The notes beneath the pieces are model-generated. The model was not told where the DNA came from. It made no database searches and saw nothing but the letters and a program-made list of their open reading frames with translations. From Dryococelus australis (taxonomy: Eukaryota; Arthropoda; Insecta; Phasmatodea; Phasmatidae), in contig CM057009.1 of NCBI GenBank assembly GCA_029891345.1, forward strand, positions 231,561,178 to 231,625,177: a DNA stretch of 64,000 nucleotides. Reading direction: 5' to 3'. Shown here one piece after another: positions 47,335 through 57,113 of this stretch (its first letter is position 1; every line of letters starts with the position of its first letter). A program made the position numbers and the translations under genes.

Positions 47335-48817
47335 TTAAATCAATTTCAATTCATTATTGTTCGTTGTTCTGGATAAGAGTACATAAATTTTTTCTAGCTT
47401 GCATCCCGTCAAATTTGCATAAATGTCATAATCAACTGTTAATCCTATACTGCTCTGAACTGTATTTCCATACGTCATTTTAAGCGGGAAACCGTATAAC
47501 AAGAGTTTACTGTTTTTAGTAGCTTCACTTGGGTGTTGAAATGCAAATTTTAGTATCTCATAGAGATTCATCTTGAATAAGAATTTTGGTACCAGAAAGA
47601 GGTTGCTTTTTAACTCGTCACACATGAGTATTTCGTCTCCGACATGTCCGTAATAATATATAACGTCACCGATGCATAATCCATGGCCATGAATTAAACT
47701 GCGGTAGGGAACACCAACGATTAGCGGCATGCAGGCAGGTTTGAGGTTTTCATTCTTCTCTGTTATGAATGTTTTCTTATCGTTTGAAAAAAAAATCGGA
47801 GTGAAGCGGGGACTATTTTTGAAAATATTCTGTTTGTCCATCTCAGTCACGTCAAGCCGGCAGCTACGATCCTTTAGAAATTTTTTTATTTGAGCGAGAA
47901 CAGCAATATTTTGCGTTGAGTACCAAACGTGAAGCCGTTTTGATTTTCGGCTCAATCACAGTTGGCAACAACTCTACCGGATACTCAAAATCCAGAGTGA
48001 AACAACTCATGTTACGATCGTGTACGTCGAAATGACGTGTAATTAGTTTCTTCCAATTCGGAGCGGTATTTAAAGTTGTCAGAAATTCCTGGTATGTCGA
48101 ATCCATGTTCCTAAACTGTGTGGTAAGGAAAAAAATTATCACCGCATAGTTCACGAATAAATGATATGTCATTGGGTTTGTTTGACACAAATGGCTTTAG
48201 CTGATACTGATCGCCACAAGATATAATCAATAGTTTACTAAAAGTGTGCTTCGCCATTTGGAAAAATTCAACTATTAATGTTGCTATACATGCGCTGATC
48301 ATACTGTATTCGTCAACAAATAAAACAATGGGTGCATCGAAGGAAATTGAATAGTCGTTGCATTCCACAAAAAACGAAGCCGTATTGTATCCGATATCGC
48401 AAAACTTGCTCAATTCTTGTATCACTGTAGATATTTTGTCAAGATCAAACAGTGACAATAATTGCATGAATTTCAAATATTCGTATTGCTAGTTTCATCT
48501 GTCGACAAATATTTCGCAATAGGATGTGTTGCGGGGTCGTGTAAAAAAACTCTGTATTTTGTTTCTTCGAGAAAAATATGCAGTAATGTAGATTTCCCAC
48601 TGCCGACAGGACCATTCTCATCGAGCAATGTAAATAAAGTTGTTTTAACAAGTTCTTGTTCCATTGAAAGAGTTAACTTTGCCGACGTAAAATTTGTCGT
48701 TGTTTCCACAGCTTTCCGTTCGGAATTCGATGAATATACAAGAGTAATTAACTTGTCCTCGGGATTTTCACGTGGAATTTGTTGCGCCCATAAACACATT
48801 TCATTACTGCTCAACAC
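47335..48817 (-). pseudogene. superfamily-1 (PIF1/RecD-like) DNA helicase, broken
   Basis: Would unwind DNA using ATP, as viral replication helicases do. The pieces, in order on the minus strand, show the SF1 motifs in the right sequence. Piece 48,473-48,817 has Walker A GPVGSGKST at about 48,587-48,613. Piece 48,111-48,476 has Walker B VLFVDEYSMIS and motif III GDQYQLKPF. Piece 47,864-48,190 is a linker. Piece 47,335-47,955 has motif V-like VQSSIGLTVDY and motif VI YVLLSRTTN near its C-terminus. Frames change at about 48,475, 48,150 and 47,900, and the true start is uncertain (an ATG at 48,861 is in a different frame). Total about 490 codons, in the range of PIF1-type helicases. It heads the minus-strand series, back to back with the plus-strand genes. 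Confidence 0.85.
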
Positions 48818-48861
48818 ATCTCTAAAACATAAACTCTAGTCTCGTTTAGCCTGAAAACCAT

Positions 48862-48960
48862 GCTTCACTCGTAATTTATACTTGATTTATCCAATGATAT
48901 TGATCCGTGAAATGGGTTTTTCATTCTTGCTGAAGAGATTTTCGAGGAACTGCCAAAAAA
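48862..48960. promoter_or_regulatory. divergent intergenic region
   Basis: The short gap between the helicase gene (minus) and the plus-strand series. In compact viral genomes such a gap holds promoters for both directions and sometimes an origin. I see no clear TATA box or palindrome, so this is positional inference only. Confidence 0.25.
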
Positions 48961-49379
48961 TTAAAGTGACCATTGTGATATTTTAAACCTTTCTATCGAG
49001 AATATTATCGACGTGGCGGAAATCGAATCAGAAAATAGACAAATATTTATAAATCTACCCGAATTCATGTCACTTAAAGTTTCTCAACATCGTTTGAGAT
49101 TTAATAATTCTAATATATGGATAGATGCAATAATTACATAATGGTTGCCGAGTCGAATTCGTTTAAACACCTTGCCAAAATAATTAATAGTTTTGACAAA
49201 GTACTCGATACTTGTAAAACTGGATTCGTAATACTTGCGAAAAACTTGCAACCTCGTGAGACTCTATATTTAACCAGTTTGATGCAGGATGTTGGCTCTA
49301 AATCGGTTAAATGCGTAAAACACGATTTTGAAGGATATATAGTTTTCATGATGTACTACATGGATCTCAATAATTAGAT
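48900..49379 (+). pseudogene. unknown block A gene, frameshifted
   Basis: Coding-like sequence in two frames: 48,967-49,141 (contains ENIIDVAEIESENRQIFINL) and 49,117-49,377 (contains SNSFKHLAKIINSFDKVLD and GFVILAKNLQPRETLYLTSL). A shift at about 49,120 joins them, and an earlier piece (EEIFEELPK) around 48,925 may belong too. The second half looks like a compact alpha/beta domain. No family is recognised. Confidence 0.5.
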
Positions 49380-49392
49380 TATTAAATTTTAA

Positions 49393-49520
49393 AACCCGGT
49401 CACTTTACAATTATTGATGTCCACCATCAGCCAAATCGATAGTGATTTTACCTGTGGAACCCGGTCACTTTACAATTATTGATGTCTACCATCAGCCAAA
49501 TCGATAGTGATTTTACCTTT
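49393..49520. repeat. 63-bp tandem duplication at a gene start
   Basis: The block starting AACCCGGTCACTTTACAATT and including the ATG context and first dozen codons of the next gene is present twice (49,393-49,455 and 49,458-49,520), period 65 bp, with two mismatches. Confidence 0.9.
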
Positions 49521-50307
49521 GGGTTGGATGCTCAAACTACGGCGGCGGTCAAGTCATATATCAAGGGTAAAATTCTATCATCAAATATCATAAAATTTAC
49601 TAACAAAGCGATCGTGGCGAAATTGTTTGAGTACACGGATAAAGAGATTCGCTTAAAAACCCAATACTGAATTGGGAAAATTGTCAATTTCCGTTCTCGA
49701 TGAAGACAATGACTGGTTGGGGGCACAAATCGTTAATAATTTACAACACCTATCAAAGAAACACTTGTTGTTTTTTAAATGCACGTTTCAGTTTTATAAA
49801 TCCGATACTAAATTGATCAACCTTCCCGTCGAGTATTTCAACCTACAAAATAATTTCGTCGTGCCGAATAACTTAAAGAATAATGTAGCGGTGACACCGA
49901 ATAACGATTTGGTCAAAGTAGTGATCGATAGTTCTACATCACTAGCACTCAGCGTGACTCAGATTCCCGTTCACGATAAGTTAAAAGAACACGTCATTGT
50001 TTATGTTCCATCTGGTAACAATTCTTACATTAATCCCTCTCGTAGTTATACTATAGATTCTTCTTTGAAATTTAAAAATTACAACCGAATATCAAATACA
50101 AAAACTATAATGGTGAATGGCAAAGTTTAATATACTTTTTCGAATGCTAATAAATGTCAGTATTTTGCACTCATTCGATTCACTTCAGAGCTTTTAATAG
50201 GAGAGGCAATGGAATTGATCAACAAGTACAACATTACCTTTTTGTTTCAAGTCGAAAGCAATTCAGTATCACTGATGGACAATCCCAGGATTAAAAAGTA
50301 CATTTAA
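49482..50307 (+). pseudogene. unknown block A gene, about 275 codons, two lesions
   Basis: Starts at ATG 49,482 in the second copy of the duplicated block (49,418 is the equivalent ATG in the first copy). The first part (to 49,670) has SDFTFGLDAQTTAAVKSYIK. A frameshift at about 49,655, in an A run, leads to the main part (49,672-50,130), which contains LSISVLDEDNDWLGAQIVNN and a Asn/Val-rich segment. An in-frame TAA at 50,128 interrupts it, yet the same frame continues with coding character (ELLIGEAMELINKYNITFLF) to a TAA at 50,305. The fold looks beta-rich. No family is recognised; a structural role is possible but unproven. Confidence 0.55.
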
Positions 50308-50328
50308 AATGCGCAATATCAGCACGAA

Positions 50329-50848
50329 ATGTTTTTTCTTTCAAACAAACATTATCTTATGATATGCCATCCAAAAAATATGTCTGTTACTAAGCGACTA
50401 AACGACGATCAAAGTTTCCAGTTTTCCTACCCGCCATCCTCGTCCTCCTCTTCTTCCTCCACTCCTTCCACTAATATATTACTAATTGGTTTTTCCAAAT
50501 TAATTTTAAAGAAGACAAAATTTTTGGATTTGTATGTTTGTATGGCTATTGTTATCTTTTTGTTAGAACCAAATAACTACGAGCAAAATAGTGATGACGG
50601 AGTGTTTGAATCCACGGGTGGGGGGGGGGGGGGGGGAAGCTATTTATTCACCAGTAGATTTGAATTGGCGCATAGTAAGCAACAACGAATTAAAGTTGGT
50701 GGATCGTAGCAAAGTTCATGTAATAGCTGTCAATAAAATGCGAAATTCGTTAAACTCGAATGATGCGTTAATCATTTACTTTGCGACACTTACGCATTCT
50801 CTAATTTTCATATTTTATCATAATGTTTCCAAATTTGGCGACGTTTAA
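50329..50848 (+). pseudogene. Ser- and Gly-tract protein, frameshifted at a G run
   Basis: The first frame (from ATG 50,329) contains a poly-Ser run coded by TCC/TCT codons at about 50,435-50,460, a hydrophobic segment LDLYVCMAIVIFLL and then enters a 17-base G run (50,620-50,636). After it, the sense-like frame is a different one (EAIYSPVDLNWRIVSNNELK, then VHVIAVNKMRN and a hydrophobic end), ending at 50,848. The length of the G run decides the frame, so slippage or sequencing error could be the whole lesion. It may be a membrane protein. Function unknown. Confidence 0.5.
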
Positions 50849-50881
50849 AAACAATGGACCAAATACACACCCCTTTTTGTT

Positions 50882-51811
50882 ATGATGGCTAGGTTAAACG
50901 ATAATTTTCAGGAAAACCAACTAAATACACAATTTACTGGTGTTTCGTATAAAATGCGCACCACATCCAATAGTCCCACATATCAATACATTTGCATAGG
51001 AGATCTAAACACATCCCTGACCTACGACAGAAACAAAAATGAGCGATTGTCCAAACGAATTAGGTCGAATAAAACACTACGATTTGTCACTAGTGAAAAC
51101 CCTAACAAATATGTGAATGCCAACAACAATGATGATTTTATGGTCACGGCATCTATATACAAACCTTCGATGAACGAACAATTCCCATCAAATGCCGAAT
51201 ATATGAATAGTGCGATTGATGGTCGACATTATGTCGTAAACCTCTCATCCTTTATTGGTATTCCAGGGATTTCTGAAATTTATGAGGATAAATATCCGGG
51301 AGAAATAACCACTGACAACACGCATGACAATCACGAGCACTGTTTCCATCGAATAGTACTATTCAAAGGAATTTTATCTGATTTGTATTATTTGAGCAAG
51401 AACTTGGAAGCCATGCCCGATGGAAAACACACATTAGTGGTGAAGATTATCGATTCATTCATGGGAGATAGCGGTATAGTATTCAAAAAATATCTAGCTA
51501 ATTTATTTAACGAAAGTAACGGTTTCCAAGTCGTTAAAAATATTCAAAGGAACCTCGTCATCATTTCAAATGCTTCCCCCGAAGATCTAAACGATTGTTT
51601 ACAATTCGAGGATGGTGCAAACACAGGAATTTTATTCCACAAAAACTTTAGCACGTCCGAAGAAGGCAAATTGGTTTTAGATAACGAAAACTTGAAATTT
51701 GCTGCTGAAACGTATGTAGAAATTTACAATTTATCGAAGAGAATTGCGAGTTGTTCAAGTTTTTTTTTCTTTGGCACTTTGGCTCGAATTAAAAATGATG
51801 GAGTAAACTAA
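50882..51811 (+). CDS. 309-aa protein, intact, unknown family
   Basis: The longest undamaged frame in the window. ATG at 50,882 (a second ATG follows at once) to TAA 51,811. There is no signal peptide and no clear membrane helix except a weak SCSSFFFFGTLA near the C-terminus. The N-terminal third is Asn/Arg-rich (YICIGDLNTSLTYDRNKNER). The middle has HCFHRIVLFKGILSDLYYL and HTLVVKIIDSFMGDSGIVF, typical of an alpha/beta soluble domain. I recognise no catalytic motif. As the last plus-strand gene of block A it could be structural or replicative; neither can be shown from sequence alone. Confidence 0.7.
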   Translation: MMARLNDNFQENQLNTQFTGVSYKMRTTSNSPTYQYICIGDLNTSLTYDRNKNERLSKRIRSNKTLRFVTSENPNKYVNANNNDDFMVTASIYKPSMNEQFPSNAEYMNSAIDGRHYVVNLSSFIGIPGISEIYEDKYPGEITTDNTHDNHEHCFHRIVLFKGILSDLYYLSKNLEAMPDGKHTLVVKIIDSFMGDSGIVFKKYLANLFNESNGFQVVKNIQRNLVIISNASPEDLNDCLQFEDGANTGILFHKNFSTSEEGKLVLDNENLKFAAETYVEIYNLSKRIASCSSFFFFGTLARIKNDGVN

Positions 51812-51896
51812 TCTTCTAAATTTGGGTTTGAAGGGTTCTGCTGAAACACAGCAATATATGCGACAGTGTTACAAACATTACTAAAGTTCTATTTTC

Positions 51897-52079
51897 TCAT
51901 GGTTCTTCACTTATTTTTACATTAACAAAACACTTTTGTAAAGGAAATATATTGGGAATATATCCCTTTGTCATCACCGATCGATCGACTTCCGACAAGT
52001 GAATGTCGGTAAAAGGACATTGAATGATTAGAAAGTAAGGAGAAAATTTTCCCAAGTAACCCGATAGCAGGGAAAGCAT
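51897..52079 (-). CDS. 60-aa hydrophobic frame, weak
   Basis: An open frame starting MLSLLSGYLGKFSPYFLII, with a hydrophobic N-terminus that could be a signal or anchor. It follows the spliced-looking gene on the same strand and could be a shifted continuation of it. No family is known. Confidence 0.3.
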   Translation of the reverse strand: MLSLLSGYLGKFSPYFLIIQCPFTDIHLSEVDRSVMTKGYIPNIFPLQKCFVNVKISEEP

Positions 52080-52104
52080 ATGATAAACAAAGTTTTAAAT
52101 GTTT

Positions 52105-52677
52105 TCATTTTTTAAAATAAACCAATGTGTTTTCAACCGGTGAGATATTCGATCTATAAGTCACGAACCAACCTCGGGTATCAATCGTTCTAAACCACAG
52201 CATTAACGTATCTCTTGGATATGCAAAATACTGTCAAAACGATTCGCATTTGCTCAAATCGGATAGAAACTCTTTGGCAGTGGATGGTAGTTTGTGATCG
52301 CCATCTTCGTTGTTTTCAATTTCGCCAAGAAACAATCTTTGCAAATCAGACTCCACTCTTGTAGAATTCCTTTTCTCTACAAATGAATAAAAATTAATAT
52401 CTTGTAAAAAAAATTAAAAAGGAATCATTTACCATGTATGCAAACTGATTACAATAAAATTTTCACTTCAACCTCCAGTTTGGTTCCACATCGAGTTCTC
52501 GAATGCAAGGCATTATAAAATCCAAACCACATTTCTAGTATACATATTAGTTGCAAGTAGTCTATAGTTGTAATTGTCTTCTAGTTAATTTTTCCTACCG
52601 ATATGTCTCAACGAATTATTCAAGGGATTCAAGGTGTATACTTGGTTTATGTAAAGGTAGTCTTGAGATGCTGACAT
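52105..52677 (-). CDS. spliced-looking small gene, unknown
   Basis: On the minus strand exon 1 (52,599-52,677) starts at ATG 52,677 and reaches CATATCG|GTAGGAA, a good donor. Exon 2 starts at 52,376 after a pyrimidine-rich TTTTTATTCATTTGTAG acceptor. The 222-bp intron is T-rich, and the reading frame is kept exactly across the junction (phase 1). Exon 2 reads about 46 codons rich in acidic and basic residues (ESDLQRLFLGEIENNEDGDH), meets TGA at 52,234, and the same frame stays open and coding-like to another TGA at 52,105. It is not recognised. Either a host-type exon pair or a virus gene that uses nuclear splicing. Confidence 0.45.
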
Positions 52678-52811
52678 GATTGTTTTATTGATTTCATTTT
52701 TTTAATATGCAGTCATGAATTGTGCTGAAAAGTGATGCAAGCAGTTTTTTTTAAATTTTTAAATACAATGTAATTCTGTAAAAAATTTTCTTCTTTCACA
52801 AGTTGGAAGAA
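52678..52811. other. short AT-rich gap
   Basis: Separates block A from block B; nothing recognised. Confidence 0.4.
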
Positions 52812-54615
52812 CTATAGAGAAGGTTTTGGTAAAACATAGTCCCAGTTGTAGTTTTTTAAAGTAACAACAGGTATCGATGGTGCATTTTTTTGCAAGTTGA
52901 AAAATACATAAAGGAGCGAATTTTCAATGTTCATGACTAGAATGGTTGGCTTATGAAAAACGAAAATTCGTATGGTATTTGACTTTGTTGTGGGATACGA
53001 TTTCATATGGATTGACTTGAAATTTTATCAGTCAAAGCCAATGAATGACATCGTCCATTGATATCATGGAATAATCCTTCATTGAGCTCTACTATATCAT
53101 GTTAGATCTAAATGGCCAAATGCCACAAAATGCAATTGAGATGTACATGGGCAGTGTATCGAAACTGAAATGTTTTGTGAAAGCATTGAGGAACTAATGC
53201 ACATTACTTGTTAACAAGATTCTCATTCAAATATAACAGGTAGGCGATATTTTTATCCAGGTTGTGAATAAATACTCCTGTATTTTTTGGATTGAGCATT
53301 TGTGATGTTTAATGATTGTGTCCATCGAGACATGTCAACACCAGGGGTATGAAATATGGCTTGAAATCACATTTGTTGAGACATTATTCATCAACTTGTT
53401 CAATGTGATTTTTGTGGAAATATTGAGATATATTTTCCCAAAATAGGTAATCAAGATCTTGAGAATTTATCTTGTAAATAATTTCACCCCATGTATGAAT
53501 TTTCTTGGTTCTAAATGGCCAAATGCCACAAAATGCAAAACTGGATATCTTAATATTGGGTACAATGGTATTGACTAAATTATCGAATTTGTAGCGCACG
53601 AATGTAGGTCTACATCCTCAATTTAAAGCAATTCATCGATGGGTGGATAATTGTACTCTTTTGTAGGAGCATGGTAGAAAAATACCAGGGAAAATAAAGA
53701 TCTTGTTGTAGTGACAAAAGAATAAATAGGAATTCTTAAAAACTCTTAACCAATCAATATGTTTATATCTTCAACTTTTAAAGCATAACCAATTAAATGT
53801 TTATATGACACATTTTTTTGGACAGTATGTGTTTTGCTAACCAATAAAGAAGATTGTGAATCTGAAACATTAACAATTCCATTTGGGAATCGACCATTAC
53901 TGTTGAGCAGGTAATTGTGCTCAAAAATGACAGGGAGGTAACATGAATTGTACAAGTAATACTCAATTGTTCCTTTCTAGTTTCTCGATCGGACCTTATT
54001 GCTGAGAATCTGTTTGCCAGACAAGGCATACATTTTGCAAGGATCTGGTAATTTTTGCTTTCGAATATCTATGAATAAGGATTAGAATTTCGCAACTAGA
54101 TAATCAAGTCTGATTGGTACACAATCGTTGAAACAATCATGTGTAGCCTCGAAATACATAGCTATTTTTCATAAATGTCTGTCATTAGTAAAGGATTTAA
54201 ACTGGTGCAGGAGATCACATTCACAGGTAATTTCCTCAAACAAGTTCCATTTTGTCGGATCATTGGCATTTGTCAAATTTGAATTGAATGGACAACTGGA
54301 AAATATGTGCAATCTGTGAACAAATTTGCAGATATGAAAATTTTTGGATATTGACATCCAAAATCCACAAGTATATATCGTTTCCATCCGAGGTAAAGAT
54401 CCATAGTCCATCGTTCTTGGCCGTGCATGTTCGTCAGCCTCTATCTTACAAATACATGCAGTACACCTTACCTGGTTCTTTGTTGGGGGAATTATTTCAA
54501 TAAGACTGGTATTGAGGTCTATGAAAGTTAAGTCAATATCAAAATGAATGCACATGGATCTGTGGTCTTTACAGTATAAGCAAGCAGTGAGTGATTTAGA
54601 TTCGCTTTCGATCAA
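52812..54615 (-). pseudogene. block B: long unknown gene with stops and a shift
   Basis: From ATG 54,615 one minus-strand frame is coding-like down to about 53,590 and is broken only by single stops (near 54,169, 54,080, 53,970, 53,746, 53,625 and 53,585). It shifts at about 53,600 to the frame 53,384-53,599, then continues with stops to 53,020 and ends in 52,812-53,006. The first part has CLYCKDHRSMCIHFD and CTACICKIE, Cys/His pairs that could bind zinc. A phrase AFCGIWPFR occurs twice, coded at about 53,520-53,545 and 53,115-53,140, suggesting internal duplication. Family unknown. Total about 600 codons. Confidence 0.45.
53108..53137. repeat. duplicated segment in block B
   Basis: CTAAATGGCCAAATGCCACA plus AAATGCA occurs here and again at 53,511-53,537, same orientation, 403 bp apart. 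Confidence 0.85.
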
Positions 54616-55090
54616 ATTATTACTTGTACATACATTACTTTTATTTTAAAATTTCAATGTATCAAAACAGATAATATGAAATTTGGATGATGTTATTTGA
54701 ACTTTGCCAAGACTGAAGGTAAAGAACTTTCAAGTTGCAAGTACAAACAAATGATTACTAAAATAAAAATTACAATCACCAAAAAGTGAAATTTTTACTT
54801 AGAACAAATTGAAGCAGTTGATGAAAATAACTTTAAAAATACATCTTATTCAATGCTTGTAAACTTACAATCACACCGCCCTCCACCATCCAAAACTAAC
54901 CACTTTAAAAAAAATAATTATATTTCAAAAATAGAATTTAAAAAAGCTCTGAATTGTTTGTAAAAGGACTAGTGGATAAGTTATGTACAAGGACCCCAGG
55001 TGGTGGGGGATATGTTTGTTTAGTTCCATGAAACATTACTAGTTTTTCAAAAATGCAATTCCCCTCACTCAAAATTTCAACAATAAATCA
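54616..55090. other. AT-rich gap, nothing recognised
   Basis: About 475 bp between block B and the fold-back element cluster; no feature. Confidence 0.4.
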
Positions 55091-55240
55091 TGTTATGGCA
55101 TTTCATTTCCCCTCCCTTCCCCCTTTTTTCAGTTTCCCAATATAGAAGAGAAATCTGAAAAAAAAATCATCAGTCGATGGCGAGAGCTGGATATAGAAAA
55201 AATCGCCATTCTTCCTAGAGCAGAATAGGAATGAGGAATT
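55091..55240. mobile_element. fold-back MITE family 3, half copy
   Basis: Right half of the family: GCATTTCATTTCCCCTCC followed by CAGTCGATGGCGAGAGCTGG and a CTAGAGCAGAATAGGAA end. Confidence 0.6.
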
Positions 55241-55276
55241 ATTATTACATGAATATATCTTATAGTATATAGTATA

Positions 55277-55681
55277 TATTAATTAACTTACCTGTTTGTT
55301 CTTACCTTATATCTCTTCTATTCTAGAGAGAAGGAAAGTTGATGTTACTCTGTCCAGCTCTTGCTGTCGACTCATGTCTTTTTTCCAGATCTATCCCCAA
55401 TAGAGGCAAGCTGAAATGAGGGCAAGGTAGGGGAAATGAAATGTTACCATGTGATTGATTGTTGCAATTAGGAGTGGGGGAAGTCGGCAATCAATCAGAG
55501 TACACCACGATCTTGCTTCCATAAACACTGCTATAATTTGCCTATATGGTGGGGAGATCTGGAAAAAATACTTCAGTCGATGGCGAGAGCTGGACAGACT
55601 AACAGCAACATAAAACTTCCTTCACTTCCAGAATAGAAGAGCTATAAGGTAAGAACAAAAATGTAAGTCAATTAATGTATA
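55277..55681. mobile_element. fold-back MITE family 3, copy A
   Basis: Arms of about 130 bp: left reads TTAACTTACCTGTTTGTTCT, then TCTATTCTAGAG, GTTGATGTTACTCTGTCCAG; right reads the complement order CGATGGCGAGAGCTGGACAG, CCAGAATAGAAGAG, GTAAGAACAAAAATG. The centre has a GGGGAAATGAAATG block. No coding capacity. Confidence 0.8.
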
Positions 55682-55710
55682 TTATAGTGTATATAATATA
55701 TAATATCATA

Positions 55711-56098
55711 TATATAAATTAACTTACCTTCTTGTTCTTGCCTTATTGATCTTCTATTCTGGAGATAAAGAAGGTTGATGTTGCTCTGTCGAGCTCCTGC
55801 CATCGACTGAAGTCTTTTGCCAGCTCTTGCTGCCATATAGGCAAACTGAAATCTGAAATGAGTCAAAGGGAGGTGAAATGAAATGCTGCCACATGGTTGG
55901 TTGTTGAAATAAGGAGTGGGGGAAATCAACAACCAATGAGAGTATATCACAATCTCAATTCCATACACACTACTAAAATTTGCCTATATGGTGGAGAGCT
56001 CTGGTAAAAAGACTTCAGTCGATGGCGAGAGCTGGGACAGAGCAATATCAACATTCCTTCTCTCCAGAATAGAAAAAAAGGTAAGTTAATTAATATAT
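55711..56098. mobile_element. fold-back MITE family 3, copy B
   Basis: Same arms as copy A (AAATTAACTTACCTTCTTGT left, AAAGGTAAGTTAATTAATAT right) with 80-90% similarity by eye. Open frames across it are arm sequence and not genes. Confidence 0.8.
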
Positions 56099-56300
56099 AT
56101 TTCATATTATATACTATTTACTATATAATATATATTATAGACTATATAATATATATTATGTACTATATAATATATATTATAAACTAAATAATTTATAATA
56201 TTATATACTCTATATAACAATATATTATATAGTATATAATACTATGTATATATTATATACTATATAATATTCAGTATTGAATATATAATATATTAATTAA
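56099..56300. repeat. TATATAATA-rich tract
   Basis: About 200 bp of near-repetitive TATATAATATATATTATAGA text with palindromic character. Confidence 0.8.
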
Positions 56301-56309
56301 CATAAATTT

Positions 56310-56500
56310 TTGTCTGGGCAGAATGAAGGTTGATGTTGCTCTGTCCAGCTCTCACTGCCAACTGAAGTATTTTTTCATATCTGTCTGCCATATAGCAAAC
56401 TGGAATGAGGGGAAGGTAGGGGAAATGAAATGCTGCAATGTGATTGGTTGTTGAAATTAGGCATGGAAAGGGGAGAAATGTCAATCATGGTGCACTCTGA
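56310..56500. mobile_element. fold-back MITE family 3, copy C (left half)
   Basis: GAAGGTTGATGTTGCTCTGT through GGGGAAATGAAATGCTGCAA, then joins block C1 without a right arm. Its counterpart at 60,125-60,315 joins block C2 in the same way. Confidence 0.7.
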
Positions 56501-56948
56501 CAAAATCACATGAAACAAACTTATTCATTAGTTTCTATAAAATGTATTAATTTTCAAAGTTCATCTTGTAACTGTAAAGTGAATATTAATGTAATTTGGG
56601 ATGGCATAATGTAATAAACTTCTCATGGACTTGGAACCAATGCTATTTGAGGTCATGGCTATCCTACTCATCTGAAGGATTGGACTCATGACATCATCAC
56701 TCACACATAGTTGTTTTTTTTGTAAATAGTTTTTTTAGTGTTTCATTTTTTTGTATTATTTTTAATTCTTTTTTATAGCAGTGGGTTATTTCCTTTATTC
56801 GAGTCATAACCTTTGTTATTTTTGGTACAACAACTATCTGGAAACATTCTCTGACCAGATTGAGCAACAATGAAAAATTATTAGTTTGCACAATCGACAC
56901 ACTCATTTGTGTTTCGATATGGAACTATTTAATTTATTAAAATAAACA

Positions 56949-57113
56949 ATGATACTTTATTGTTATATTGTCAATGGAATACTATTTGTATTTCTGATAA
57001 TATTATATTTAGGTTGTTGGATGTTAGCTGGTTTGATAGCAATACCCTTAGTCATGAAATATATTTTGCTATCTCCAGATCTGGCAATTTTATTCCAATT
57101 ACTACTATATTGA
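56949..57113 (+). CDS. 54-aa membrane protein, block C1
   Basis: ATG 56,949 to TGA 57,111. Two hydrophobic helices (GILFVFLIILYLGCWMLAGL and AIPLVMKYILL). The C2 homologue (60,755-60,964) keeps the first helix and the IP turn. A different frame over the same bases, 56,960-57,346, also reads open. Unknown family. Confidence 0.45.
   Translation: MILYCYIVNGILFVFLIILYLGCWMLAGLIAIPLVMKYILLSPDLAILFQLLLY

Noticed and set aside
44014-52677. Block A as a bacterial contaminant or phage
   Set aside because: No ribosome-binding sites before the starts, ankyrin and TATA-type promoter features and a likely GT-AG intron point to a eukaryotic setting; it is flanked by eukaryotic repeats.
53746-54615. Stop-codon reassignment in block B
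   Set aside because: TGA, TAA and TAG all occur in the frame, along with frameshifts, so ordinary decay explains it better.
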